A stretch of 64,000 nucleotides of DNA from Gnetum montanum (lineage: Eukaryota; Streptophyta; Gnetopsida; Gnetales; Gnetaceae). The notes under the pieces were generated by a model. It had not been told where the DNA came from, ran no database searches, and saw only the letters and a program-made list of their open reading frames with translations. Below are positions 22,141-34,437 of this stretch, piece after piece. Location: NCBI GenBank assembly GCA_015680685.1, contig MNCI01016050.1, positions 190,014 through 254,013 of the forward strand, read 5' to 3'. Numbering within the stretch: the stretch's first letter is position 1; each line of letters begins with the position of its first letter. The position numbers and the translations under genes are program-made.

Positions 22141-23565
22141 AAACTAAAGAATTTTCTTTATGGTAGATAACAAGATAAAGATAATAACAAGTCCATCTCT
22201 TTTTTACTTTTCTATTTTTAGCATATTGGTGAAAAATGGGCCAGAGTCTCTCAGGACTTAGTGTTGGTTATAGCCAAAACATGGGCTAATAAGAATGAGC
22301 TCATGTTAAACTGGGTGTTGTTAGTCATGATATTTGATATACATTCCAGTAATTGATTATTCATGAAATATACTTGGTGGAAAGGCTTATTATTTTCAAC
22401 GATGGCCAAAGATTTTAAATGTTTGGCTATAGTAGAAGTAATATTTCAGCTAGAAAAAATATTTAAAGTAGCAATGAAAATATTATGATGGAACTTGAGC
22501 TCATTGAAACTTGGGAAGCTTTTCTTGTAGCGAAAAAATGTTGAAATGTTAGCCCTAGTCAAGTGTAAGTCCTAGTCATTTGCTAACGTTAGATTTCTTC
22601 CAATACCTATTTCATTTTCATTATGGATGTTCTTTTCTAAATGGCTAGGAAGGGGTTCATACAATTTGTAGCTTCTCTTAGGACTAATGTTGACTACTTG
22701 TTCTAGCTTTCATTTGAATTTTAAATAATTCTCATTGAGCTTAGTTTTAGAGAAGACCCAACTAATGATATCTCTAATTAAATTGGCCTTAGGTCTAAAG
22801 CCAATTTTGTGCAAGCCTATTTGCTGGTAAAAATTCCTCCATTTCTACTCCTCATCAAAAATATTTACATGGAATTGTTGGGCATAATCATGATCCTCTT
22901 CATGATAAAATAGTGGCTCTAGATTCTCTTCATTTGGGTCTTGAAGTTGCAAATCTTCATTTGATTTGGCACATCTTCATAACTAAAAGATAATTCAAAA
23001 TGTTACAAATATTCCGTGAGTGCTTGAATAGGTACATCTTGAAACAAAAGATTAGTCTCTTCTTTAGTCTTGATGTATTTCTTCGGCATAGTGACTATCT
23101 AGCCTTTTTAACTTCTTGAATTGCTATCAAATTCCAAGCACTTTTCTTTGTCTTCACTAGTTTGCGCAAAGTTTGTGGAGTTTGCTAAAAGCTCTTTTAG
23201 AAGTTGTCGGTGCAATGGTAGTAGATGATGAGGCTCGTAAGTTTTTGAAGATGCAATTCACTTTAAGTGGCTCTAGGATTTGCTCATTTAAAACATTCTA
23301 TCATTGTAGTTTGACCCCTTAATTCTTTGATTTGGCCATTTAATTTTATTTTTTTTAAACATGATAGAGCTTCATTGAATGGTTGTTTGTTTTCCTTTTC
23401 ATTAATTGGAGAAGAATTGATCAGGCCTCCTTTAAAGTGGGATAATGGCCCTTCCTTTAATCTTAATTACTATCTTATAGATTCAAGCTTAAATTTGTGA
23501 TAAGTTTATCCTAAATTAGATATGAAAGGCAGTTTCTCTCTCTCTTTTAAGGTTTTGGCAATGGA
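22141..23565 (-). other. T1 leader and possible 5' end of ORF1
   Basis: About 1.4 kb between the 5' LTR and the readable part of ORF1. Short fragments such as MLKIEK and VIIFILLSTIKKIL can be read near 22,200, but no continuous frame. A primer site could not be recognised next to the LTR, whose inner edge is itself uncertain. Confidence 0.4.
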
Positions 23566-24976
23566 ATGGAAAAAATAAGCCCTCCCAAATTTGTGAAATG
23601 GCCTAGCACATTTTTCTATGTTTGGACTTTTCTAAAGGCTGAAATGAGGAAAATGGTTTTTCTCCAAGTTATGAAATGGGAAAATGGTATTCTCCAGTTT
23701 GGGGTTTTTATAGCTAAAGTGCAAAAATGGGAATTTTTCCAAATACAAAGTGGAAAAATGGTGTTTTTTCTAGTTTAGGCAAAGCTATGGAATAGAGAAA
23801 TTGTGCTTTTAAAAGGTTGAAGTGAAGAAAATGGCTTTTTTCCAAATACAAAGTGGGGAAAAGGATGTTATTTTTCAGTTCAGGTTTCTAGATGGATGAA
23901 ATGAGGGAAATAGGCCTGGGCTTAATTAGGAAATTGGCCAAATGTGGTTGTCTCCATTTTGACTTGTTAAATTATTGAAGTGAGGAAAATGATGTTTTAT
24001 CTAAGTACATAGTCGGGAAAATGATGCTTTCTTTAGTTTGGATCAGGCTATAGAATAGGCCAAATGAGCTTTTCTCTAGTTTAAATAGTCAAAAGGCCAA
24101 AGTTGAAAAAATGGCTCTTTTTTTAATACGAAGTGGGGAAAAGGGTGTTTTCTCCAGCTCAGAATATAGTAAGAGATGGGCCAAGCATACCTTTTAAGTT
24201 TGACTTAGTCAAAGGGTTGAAATGGACAAAATAACTCTTTTCTGAATACGAAATGGAAAAAAGAGTGTTTTCTCTAGTTTAGGCAAGGTTATGAAATAAG
24301 CCAAATGAGATTTTCTCTAGTTTGAATTTGTAAAAGGGCCATATATTCGCTTTCCTTTCTAGATTTTATAAACCTTATAGCCATTACTTTGATGTATGAT
24401 GTTATCTTGATGCTTGAGAATTTATAATCATTAGACAGAAATTTAATCTTGTATAGTGACCATATAAGCTTCAATATTTTTAATTGAGATTCGAACCTAA
24501 GAGTTCTTCAAGTTGATCTAAAGTATGGAATAAATGAATTTGGTGGATTGGCCCTCTCTACTTTGAAAAAAAGGTGAAGTATATTTAATATTTTGATCTT
24601 TCACTTTGGCCAATATGTCCATTAACCATTGAGCTTTTGATTTAACCTTAGTCAAGTGGTTCTTTCCCTATGACCTAACTTTATTTTTGGTCTAAAACTT
24701 TTATCCCACTAAAATTTGAACTTGAAACATTTCTAAATTAGAGTTGAGATAATAATTTCATTATAAATTAGTCTTTTTCTAAAGCTTGAACCTAGAACTA
24801 TTTCAAGCTAAATTTAATCAAACAATATTTAACTTTCTTTTTTTTGCCTTGTTCTTCATGTAAACACTTAATTGGTCAATTATTTACATGTCATGGCTTA
24901 ATTAGATTTTTAATTAAGAAACCTTATTTGTTAACATTTTATTTCTATTCCATTCATGGCCAAAATGTTTTCAACA
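23566..24976 (-). repeat. T1 5' LTR (right copy) with tandem repeats
   Basis: Direct repeat of 4,475-5,531; longer because the 120-bp unit occurs about six times (23,570-24,350) against three to four in the other LTR. The non-tandem half (24,350-24,976) aligns by eye over its whole length. The minus strand reads GCTATAAAAACCCC at 23,701-23,715, a candidate TATA box. Confidence 0.7.
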
Positions 24977-27420
24977 ATTACAATTATTTCAAGGTTCCAA
25001 CAACCCTCCCCCTCTACAACATGCAAGAATCCAATTCTTCATGAAGGAAACTTTGCATTCTTATTGCTTCTCCTTTCATGTTCTTCTAAATCTTCTTAAA
25101 GTTATGAAATACCTTGCTTGCATAGAAATTTATAGTATTTTAGTGATTTAAGATAGAAGTAGAAATAAAGATGAAGAGCCTAGATAAGATTCACTATATG
25201 ATTTAACCTTATCACAAATTTTAGCCCATAAAAAGTGTGATATGATTTAATTAACATAAATAAAAAATATCATACTTTCTAAAACTATTAGTTGCACTAA
25301 AAGTAGACATAATTATCTATTCAATAGTTTAAATTATGTAAAAAAGAATATCATAGGAAGAATATATGGTATTTTGAATTTTGATGTGTAAAACCTCATA
25401 GTGTTTAAATTTAAGTGCTTCTAACTTAAAAGAACATAAGGTAGTTTTTCTTAGCAAGTTAGTAAGGAATAGATAAGAATTTCACCCACATGTTGTAGGA
25501 TTAAATCATAAGATTATATTTTAAAGTGCAAATATGAAATTTTAACTTTTATAGAAAAACCAAAATAAAACCATTGCAATCAAAACCTTTATCTTTGAAC
25601 CATGAAGGAGCATATTGATGATGTGGTAAGACACATGACATGGCTTGGCTTGCTAATATGATAGCATTGAAATTAAGGTGGTTGAATCAATGCTAACATG
25701 ATAGTTGATGTGGTATACTGAGCTGGTAGGACTCACTGCTAATATGACTATTACATGGATGAATGAACCTCTATTAAGTGATTGTTGACATGGATCTGCA
25801 AATGCTAACATGATGTTGGCATCATCACATTAACTATTCATATCATCATATTGACTAGAGTTGACTAGAACTTTAACTAGCCATAACTTTTGCATTTGAT
25901 TTGCATTTTCTACAAATGAAGAATTGATTATAAGATTTTTTGGACATTTCAAATGAAGTGGTACTACAAGGTTTCTTTCAATAGGTGTTCATTCTTTCAA
26001 TAGGTGTTCATTATTTTGATGAAGATTTAGAGCTTTATTTAATAAAAATACAAGGTATTGCCAAATTACATAGATTACATTGGTATTTAGGTTTACATAA
26101 GCTTGGGACACCTAAAAAAAATCTCTTCCTTTCAAGTTTTAGAGTAAAGAATGTGTGGGGTGTGCTTATTCATAATAGCACACTAATGAGTTGAATCATT
26201 AGTTCTATGTTGTCAAAATATCTTGAAGATGATTTGCATTATCATTGAAGAGTGAAAAAATAGAGTTGTGTAACTGTAATAATATTTTGAAAAAAAAATT
26301 CCAATAGATTAGTAGTCCAAGGTAGTGCGAACCTTATAATTATTATTATTTTTTGATGCAGTAACTTATTGTACTTCATCTAGAATAATTACTAGAGTAA
26401 CAGTTAATGTTAATAGATGTTTAAAGTTCTAATAATGTGTTTTAATGGTTATGAATCACATCTTCTAGTCTTGTTGTAGGAAACTTTAAGGTGATTTTCT
26501 ATACGATAAAGATACGCTAATCCTTCCTACATGTTTCATGTAGATTGTGTAAGATGCATTAGATGAGGACAAGGAGGTACGAGAATAAGGATTGAAATTT
26601 CTTAGAAGATTTTTTGTTCTTGATGTATTTCATTTTATGTTTTAACCACTCAATGAATATTTGTATTTTATTTGTACACGTGAATTTTTTATGAATCTTT
26701 AATATAATGTTGTATTGAGGCCTATAGATCATTAATTTGTTAGACATGGAGTTTTCATGTATATTCTAAGTTACTTAAGTTATTCAAGCTATTTCATATA
26801 ATTTATATGGTTTTAATTACTTAATAATTTTTTTAAAGATTATTCTTTCTTCATATGTGATGAGTAATGGTTAAATTAAATATTTGTTAAGTACAATCTT
26901 AAGGTGTGACATCTAGTACCTTGATGAATATTTTCTTATAATTATTTTGCTATAAATTAATTCTTAACTATTGGTTTATTTCTATTTGAACAAGCATTGG
27001 GATCATGTGAATTGTTATTGCTTAGTATACAAGATTGGTTGTTTGTATGAAAGGGACTGCTATCTATTTTTTATAAAATGTTTTATTTTATTTATCCCTT
27101 TATACCTTTTTATAGATGCCTACTACTTATAATATTCTCTTTGCATCATTAGAAATTTTACTATATTCAAATTTAGATTTCTAATAATGCCTTTCTAGAC
27201 TAAGCCTAAGTTAGAAGGTATTATATTTGTGGCATTGGAGGCTTGTTTATGCTTCCTACTTCAATCTCATGAAGCTCATCTAGAATCAAGAAATCATAGA
27301 GGTGATGTTTTAAGAATCATCTTAAGAAGTTTGTAACACATGTCAAAAGGATAAGTAAAGATCCTTTTACAATTAGGCATAGATGAAAGGAGATAAAAAC
27401 CATAAGATTTATGTCATATG
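24977..27420. other. Non-coding stretch with minor repeats
   Basis: No protein family is readable. At 25,640-25,850 words like TGCTAACATGATAG recur four or more times. At 25,976-26,013 a 19-base word (TTTCAATAGGTGTTCATTC) is repeated back to back. The rest is AT-rich without recognisable structure. Confidence 0.45.
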
Positions 27421-27905
27421 GATGTGGGTTCAATGTTCATCATTATATATATAGGAGTTACATATTTTTTGGTGAATGATAATGGTTTCTCTAGGTACAC
27501 ATGGATCTACATCTTGTAGTCTAAAGATGATTTATTTGGATTCTTTCAAAATTTTAAGAAATTGGTAGAGAATAAGATTGGTTCTAAAATCAAACCATAA
27601 AGCGTGTTAAGAGAGGTGAATTTGTAAATAAGAACTTTAATAAACTTAGTAAGAATAATGACATAAATAAGAAAATCATATGTAGATATGAGCCATAAAT
27701 CACTAGCATAGCTAATGGAAAGAATGATATCATTCAAGAAATATGTATATTTCTCTTAAAGCATGGATTGATTACTAATTCCTCTTGGAATAAGGTAGTT
27801 CATATGACTACATACATCCTTAATGGACTCATCACCTAACTAGTTATTAAAAAGAATCCATATGAATTGTTATATGAAAAGATACAAATCTCTTTGGTTT
27901 AGGAA
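27421..27905 (+). pseudogene. Ty1/copia integrase fragment
   Basis: Plus-strand remnant of a copia integrase core. DVGSMFIIIYIGVTYFLVN holds the first catalytic Asp and is followed by GFSRYTWIYIL, SKDDLFGFFQNFKKLVENK and IGSKIK. A frameshift then leads to RGEFVNKNFNKL, LLKHGLITNSSWNKVV and HMTTYILNGLIT. The order matches copia (YFLV..DD.SRYTW.Y.L...F..F..FK..VE...G..IK). The SDNGGEF and NGVVER motifs with the other two catalytic residues are destroyed by small deletions. It lies 0.7 kb outside the LTR of element E, so it belongs to another, mostly lost copia copy or an older layer. Confidence 0.8.
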
Positions 27906-28009
27906 CACCTTTTTCAATTCCCTTTGTTCTTTCCTATGTGTGATTTTTGTAATTTTCTAGCTCTGTGGAGATGTATTGAAGGTCAAGAAGAGGTCTTGGT
28001 TGGGAATGC

Positions 28010-28200
28010 AGTCTTTATAGAAGACATCTTAGATTTGGTGGAGATGTCTTGGCCTAAGACATGACATCTCAAGGGAGACATCTTGTCAATAATGCATATG
28101 TCTTGGCCTAAGATAAGATGTCTCAGGGAAGACATCTTGTCAACAATGTAGATGTCTTGGCTAGTAGGACATGTCTTATCTAGGTAAGAGATGTCTCCTA
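28010..28200. repeat. Cluster of AGACATCT/AGATGTCT motifs
   Basis: In under 200 bases the words AGATGTCTT, GAGACATCTTG and their variants occur about a dozen times, often facing each other. The same motif is frequent inside both LTRs of element E. The stretch may be a piece of a related LTR. Confidence 0.55.
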
Positions 28201-28575
28201 AAAATAATATACACTTTTTTTTTCCAAAAGTTGGTTTTTATTAGAAGACATCTTCTAAAGACTAGAGATGATTCATATAAATGGGAAAAATCCATAATTG
28301 GCCATTCCAATTTAGGAAAGAGTGAAAGAAGATACAAAAGGATGGGAAACAATAGAGGATCTTCAAGTGGAGCTTGAGAAAAGTTTCCTAGGATTTTCTT
28401 ATCTTGTTTTCTAATAAATATAGATTGTTTCTTTCTAAAATGATAGAGAGTTATAAGGAGAGATTTCTTAGTGAGTGCTCTTGATTAGATGAAAGCTTGG
28501 GAAAGGTATGAAAGAGAACATTAAGTAAGTGTATAGAAATTGCAAATTTAAGATTAGTCATGTTTATTGAACTTT

Positions 28576-29693
28576 TGGTATGTCAAAAACTTAAGGAAAA
28601 TTTAAGAACAAAGGTTGGTTGTTGTGGATGTTGTATTGATAGGACAAGAATAAGAACTTCACATCATGGACAAGGACTCAAGGAAGCATGGCTATTAAAG
28701 TAAAAGAATTCATAGGCAAAATGAGAGCATGGAAAAGTATGATGTGTACAAGCTAAATGAAGATGCACAAGGAATTGAGAGGAAGATAAATCAACAAGAG
28801 AAAGCCTTAGAAACCAAAGCTCAAAAGTTGAGAGGACGTCTCCAAGAAACAGAAGATGTCTTAGCCAAGAGAAAGTTAATCACAGGAAGTTGTCTCCCAA
28901 AAATAGAAGACATCTCCTTTGGAAAGAATATGTCTCCTGAGAGATGTCCCATTTTGAAAGGAGACGTCTTCCCAAAGTTGAAGTAGAATACAGAAAGACA
29001 TATCAATCTTAAAGAAAATGTCTACACTAGTCATTGAATAGCTGTTACATGAATTTTGAGGTATTTTCAGAAATTTTAAGGCTATAAGTAAACTCCAAAA
29101 TCTTGGGAATTATGCAAGCATTGTTAACATCAAAGCTATCATTATCTATCTTATGCTATTGTACATGTGTACTTGAATTGTCACATCATTTGTTTGATTT
29201 GTTGTGAAACTGTACTTCATTATACAAGGAATTTGTAAATTTAGTTACATTTTCTCCTTATGATTTCTTTTTTATATCTTGATACCTTGAGAAGTTGATG
29301 TGCTTTTTGCGAGAAGGCATCCTTTTAGGGCTTGTAAAGATCCTATGGGATTGAGTTTTTTTGTTGCATTAAAATACTCTGGAGTGGAGCTCTATTTTGT
29401 ACAGGTTATGGGATCCTTTAAATCACTCTTAAGCTTGTTGTAACCTTGCGAGGTTGAGAGTTTTCACAAGAAAAAAAAAACTCTCCTTAACAAAGCTCAA
29501 ACTTTGTAAAGGTTGTGATGTCCTCTAAACCACATTTTGAAAGAAACAAAGTCCAAAGGTGTACAAGGAATCTACCCTTTAAGTGGACTACCCAAGTTGG
29601 GGAACCAAATAATTCTTGTGTTTTGTGTAATAGGTGTTCCTTGTGATTTGGGAAACTTATTCATCCTCCTTCTAAGTTCTTGATCCTCGAGTG
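28576..29693 (+). repeat. Element E 5' LTR
   Basis: Begins TGGTATGTCAAAAAC and matches 32,930-34,038 through blocks such as AAGAATAAGAACTTCACATC, AAGCATGGCTATTAAAGTAA, TTGAGGTATTTTCAGAAA and TTGTGATTTGGGAAACTTAT. Between 28,840 and 29,030 there are many (A/G)GA(T/C)GTCT motifs. GGCTATAAGTAAACTCC at 29,078 is a candidate TATA region, present in both copies. Confidence 0.75.
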
Positions 29694-29704
29694 GGATCAT
29701 ATCC
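29692..29704 (+). promoter_or_regulatory. Candidate primer binding site of element E
   Basis: TGGGATCATATCC follows the LTR. The usual copia primer site, complementary to initiator tRNA-Met, starts TGGTATCAGAGCC, so 10 of 13 positions agree. The match is weak, but it is in the right place, about 40 bases before the gag start. Confidence 0.45.
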
Positions 29705-29744
29705 TAGTACTCTTGCACTTAACATTAACATTCAAGACTGAACT

Positions 29745-30670
29745 ATGGAAGGGATGTCATACATGAAGCCACCTATGTTCAATGGGTTTGATTTAGCCTA
29801 TTGTAAGGCAAGGATGCAAGGCTTCTTAGAGTTAATAGAGTTTGAGGTTTGGGAGTCCATTCTTGAAGGATAAACACCACTATTTGACAATGCAACAAAG
29901 GCTCTCAAACCATAGAGCAAGTGGATGCTATAAGAAAGAGATAAGTTTACGTACGATTCCAAAGAAAAAAATTATTTATATTTGTGCTCTAAATAAATAT
30001 GAATTGAATAGGATAGTTGGTTGTAGAATTGTTATAGAAATTTGGAAAACCCTAGAAGCTACTTATGAAGGCACATCCATAGTCAAATAATCCAAACTGT
30101 TGGTATTACAAAGTGAGTATGAAAAACTCAAAATGAGAGAAGGTGAAAAGATAAAAGACTATTTTCCTCGGGATAATGATCTAGTTGTAGTAATTAGCAG
30201 CATAGGTAAGGACCTACTTGAAAGTGATTTTATAATATGAATGATTTGAACACTCCAACTAAAATTTAGACCTAAGGTTACAGCCATGGAGGAGATTAGA
30301 GATTTTTCAGTTCTAAAATTTGAAGAGCTTCAAAGTGCTCTTATTGCTTATGAAATGAACTTCATAAGCGAAGGGGCAATAAAAAAGCCCATTACCCTAA
30401 AATTACCTCCAAGGAAAAGGAACTTGTTGAGCAAGATGTGAGTACAAAAGAGGAGATAGCTCTTCTTTCAAGAAGAGTTCAACAACTACTTGTAAGTAAA
30501 GGAAAGAAATTCAATTAACAAGGACCTAATCAATCTAACTCTAAAGGTAATGACAAAGGTAAGAATTTGTCAAATTCTAATTTTGATGTTTCAATAGGAT
30601 GTTAGGTTTGTGAAGGAAGAGGCCATGTGGTCTCCAAATGTCCTAGCAATGGAAAGTTTGCAATGAAAAG
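29745..30670 (+). pseudogene. Element E copia Gag with zinc knuckle
   Basis: Start at ATG 29,745. The opening MEGMSYMKPPMFNGFDLAY and ARMQGFLELIEFEVW match the N-terminal copia Gag pattern (PP.F.G.NY.YWK.RM..FL). Later pieces are IYICALNKYELNRIVG, EIWKTLEATYEGTSIVK, SEYEKLKMREGEKIKDYF and KFEELQSALIAYEMN, the UBN2-like Gag core. A zinc knuckle follows at about 30,597-30,645 (VCEGRGHVVSKCPSN). Its first Cys is present, but an adjacent codon is now a stop. At least one frameshift (near 29,970) and many stops break the frame. This protein would have formed the particle and bound RNA. Confidence 0.82.
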
Positions 30671-32929
30671 GGAGGACTAATATGGAAATGAAAAAGACTA
30701 ACTTCTACGTTGGTTGGGATGATGATGAGTAAAGTGAAGAAGAAGTAGATGACTCCACAAACGATTCTTAGGTCAAATGCATGGCACTCATAAATGAAAA
30801 TTTACCACAAGTTATTGATGAACCAAGAGGTAAGTATGATGAAAGGTATAGTGGATTATGAGAAGAAATTCTCATTCTACATTTTCCAGCTTAAGAAGAT
30901 AAAGAAAAACATAAATAAAAAATTTTATGCAATTCACACCAAATTGAAAGGAGAAATCTTAGATGTAAAGGCTAAGATTCAACAACTAACTCCTTTAAAT
31001 GAATAATGTGGAGTTTTTCAAAAAGGAAAGGTTCATGAAAATAGCCTAGGAATAAAGATTTTGAAAAAGTCTCACATGAGGATACATGCTTGAGCTCAAG
31101 CATAATCAGGTTTGATAAGCCCTGTTATGAGGAGAACACTTTAGCCATCTATAGAAATTATGGAATTAAATAAAACTTTAGTTATCCTCATGGTGATAAA
31201 ATTAACATTGATGCTTGGTATTACCAAAAAGTTCCTAGTAAAAATATTTTGCATGAAGCAACAACTATAAATGAAGATGAATGGAAAATTGGAAATTCCT
31301 CAAAAATTTGGATGATATAGAAGGTGATCAAAAATTATTTCATCATAAAGAACATGAAAAAGCTTGGCCATCATGCAAAAGAATTGATGAAAGAAATTTA
31401 AAAGGTAAGAAAGTACTCCATGATAGAGGACCTCATCTCAAACTTCATTAGTCTTTTGCATCTTAATTGCACCTAAGGTAAGTTATGATAAGTTTCTATT
31501 TCCTTGCTTACAAGAAATTGTATTAGTTTCTAAATTCTTTATTATTTATAAGGGCATATATCTCTATTCATAGGAAACAAAATTGTATGGATATCTTTTG
31601 TGTTGTCTTTTGAACCATGAAATTGCTCACATATTCTTAAGAAAAAAATAAAAAGACTTATCCTTAAAAGAAAAATCTATGTCTAATTATCTAGAATGAA
31701 GTTTCCATTAATTTGGACCTTTCTTTATAAAAATATTGTAAGGAAAAGGACATTTGAATGATCAAGAAAGACTAATTTTTTTTATATGTGCTTACCTTTT
31801 TTTAATTATTAAGACCATGGAAAATTAACTCTAGGTTTTACTAATGTTAAGGTAAGCACATATGTAGGGGGAGCTTAAACCTCATGGATTATTATAAAGC
31901 ATTTATTCTTGAAAGCCTATGAAGATTTTTCTCCAAGAGATACATTTTAGGAAGGTAAATAAAAGGTGTTTTCATCTTATGCTAATTTCTTCTACCTAAA
32001 AATGATCATCAATTGCTTTACAAAAATTTGCTAAGGATATGCCTAATTGTTGAAATAATTAGTATGATATGTACTTTGATCTCTCTTATGAGTAATTGAT
32101 TGATTTTTGAAAGTTGGATATTTATGTATTTACTTTCTTAGCATTAAATTACTAAGTATTCATTATTGCCTTAGAAGAAGAAGAATATTAGGTAATTTTA
32201 GAATCATGTGCTATTGGTTTATTTTGGCTTATGACTTTACATAGTCAAACCTTAGACATCCACCTTTGGTTTTAATTTTTATTGAAGGCTTGGCTTAGTT
32301 ATATTTGAATTAGTTATCGATAATTAACCTGAGGGTAGCTCCTAAATGGAATTTGATTTGATAACCCTCTAAAACAATGTTACAAAATGTGCTTGAACAT
32401 ATTTGTATCTCTATGATAGCATCATGAATATATCTTCTTAGAAGTTCTCACATTTTCATTTTGAAAGTTTGAAATTGAATGGATATTATATCATAAATTT
32501 TTTTTCAAAATGTGGATAACCTAGAACTTATATATCTATTATGTGTTAGATATGTATAAACTCCTAAGGTACTTATTATGTATTAATGAAAATTGTGCAT
32601 TCTCTTGGTCTCTCTGGTTACTCTACTCTACTCCTTTTTGATGATGTCTAAAAATGGAAAGATATTTAGTATTATATTTGATATTAGTACGACATTATTG
32701 GAATATTTGATTGTCAAATAAAATGCTATCATTTGTGAATATATGAGCATGATGTGATGTAAAATGACTTGAATGATTATGAGTTTGTACACTTTGGAAT
32801 TTGATGGGTACATTTAAACTGATGACATGAGTGATATTCAAATTATATAACTTAATAATTTCTGGGATACTACTAACCCATTTTATTAAGTTTTGGACAT
32901 CATTAAAAATGAGGAGATTTTATACCTTT
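30671..32929 (+). other. Element E region after Gag, pol missing
   Basis: The first 800 bases still look like decayed post-gag coding sequence (for example MALINENLPQVIDEP and, near 31,100, SSIIRFDKPCYEEN). No protease, integrase or RT motif appears, and from about 31,450 to the 3' LTR nothing can be read. The last part is simply AT-rich. Confidence 0.5.
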
Positions 32930-34038
32930 TGGTATGTTAAAACCTTAAGGAAAATGAAGAACAAAAAATTGTTGTTATGGATGTTGTATTTAGAGGACAA
33001 GAATAAGAACTTCACATCATGAACAAGGACTCAAGGAAGAATGGCTATTAAAGTAAAAGACTTCATAGGCAAAATGAAAGCATGGAAAAGTACACAGTCT
33101 ACAAGCTAAATAAAGATGCTCTAGGAATTGAGAGGAAGCTAAATCAATAAGAGAAAGCCTTAGAAACTAGAGCTTAAAAGCTGAGAGGATGTCGCCAAGG
33201 AATAGAAGACATCTTGGCCAAGAGGAAGTCAATCATAGGGAGACGTCTCTCAAAAATAGGAGACTTGTCCTTTTGATAAAAGACATCTCCACAGATATGT
33301 TCCATTCTAAAATGAGATGTCTCCCTAGAGTTAAAGTTGAATATAGAAAGAAATCCCAATCTTGAAGGAGACATCTACACTAGCCATTAAATAGCCATTG
33401 CATGAGTTCTGAGGTATTTTCAGAAACTCCAAGGCTATAAGTAAACTCCAAAGTATTGGAAATTGTGCAAGCATTGTTAACAACAAAGATTTAATTATCT
33501 ATCTTATGTTGTTGTACTTGTGATTTGTTGTGAAACTGTAATTCATTGTACAAGGAATTTGTAAATTAAGTTACATTCTCTCCTTGTAATTCCTTTTTCT
33601 TTTCTTGTTGCCTCAAGGGGTTGATGTGCTTCTTGTGAGAAGGCATCATTTTGAAGCTTATCGGGATCCTGCGAGATTGAGTTATTTTACTATATCAAAA
33701 TGGTTGTTTTGCTACATCAAAATACTTTGGAGTGGAGCTCTATTTTGCATAGGTTGTGATATCCTTTAAACCACTCTTGAGCTTGTTGGGACTTTGCAGG
33801 GTTGAGAGCTATCGTAGTGATGAAGCTCTCCTTAGTGGAGTTTAAAGTTTTTAAAGCTTGTGGTGTTCTCTAAACCACATTTTGGAAGAAACAAAGTCTA
33901 GAAGTATGCAAGGAATCTACCCTTCATGTGTGGACTACCTAGGTTGAGAAACTATGTAATTCTTTTATTTTGTGTAACATGTGTTGCTTGTGATTTGGGG
34001 AACTTATTTAGCCCCTCCTTCTAAGTTTTTGGTTCTTA
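32930..34038 (+). repeat. Element E 3' LTR
   Basis: Begins TGGTATGTTAAAACC; partner of 28,576-29,693. It carries a small extra duplication of a TTTGCTACATCAAAAT-like word near 33,690-33,725 that the other LTR lacks. (A/G)GA(T/C)GTCT motifs are dense at 33,185-33,375. Confidence 0.75.
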
Positions 34039-34437
34039 GTGTTATGTGTTGGCCAATGTGTTCTAAGTCTTACTTGTATATTAAGATATCATTCCTAGGT
34101 TATGGAAGAAGCTCTCTATTATTTGTCTCTTGCATTTTAAATATTCATTATGTGATTGTATAGCTTTATGCTTGACAATATCATTTAAGTGTGAAAGGTT
34201 TTAGATGTTTGTGAGTTTTGGAAATCATGTTATAATATTTTAATCAAATAAGTGAAGGTAGCTTATTTTCTTTTTTTCTACCAAATTAATTATATTTTCA
34301 TAATATTTGGATTTATTGTTGGAAGGTGATTAATTTGTTGGAGTAAACTTTCACCAATGTTATTAGTATTAGCGCTTTGTATTGACTTTTATATAGGATT
34401 TGGTAGAGGATTTTTGTCAAGTTTATGTGATACCTAA
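34039..34437. other. Non-coding
   Basis: AT-rich sequence between element E and the unidentified coding remnant; nothing recognised. Confidence 0.5.

Larger units (their letters stand above)
4475..24976 (-). mobile_element. T1: giant Ty3/gypsy (Tat/Ogre-like) retrotransposon, decayed, with nested element A
   Basis: The element reads right to left: 5' LTR (about 23,566-24,976), leader, ORF1 (split), Gag, protease, archaeal-type RNase H, reverse transcriptase, gypsy RNase H, integrase, 3' untranslated region, 3' LTR (about 4,475-5,531). Without the 7.07-kb nested element A it would be about 13.4 kb, large for a gypsy element but typical of the Tat/Ogre group, which also carries an extra ORF before gag and two RNase H domains. 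Every domain has in-frame stops or frameshifts. LTR outer edges and the target duplication could not be fixed by eye, so the limits may be off by tens of bases. Confidence 0.75.
28576..34038 (+). mobile_element. Element E: Ty1/copia LTR retrotransposon with Gag only
   Basis: Two direct repeats of about 1.1 kb (28,576-29,693 and 32,930-34,038) flank 3.2 kb. The internal part has a copia-type Gag with a CCHC knuckle right after a candidate primer site. No protease, integrase or reverse transcriptase could be read between 31,000 and 32,929, so pol was lost or never present. The gag strand and primer place make it plus-oriented. No target duplication was recognisable, which fits an old insertion. 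Confidence 0.75.

Noticed and set aside
5020-24500. GGTTCGAATCTC-like tRNA B-box on the minus strand at about 24,484 and, degraded, at 5,024
   Set aside because: There is no A box, anticodon arm or acceptor pairing at the right distance. Both copies lie at matching positions of the T1 LTR pair, so they are one LTR word rather than tRNA or SINE genes.
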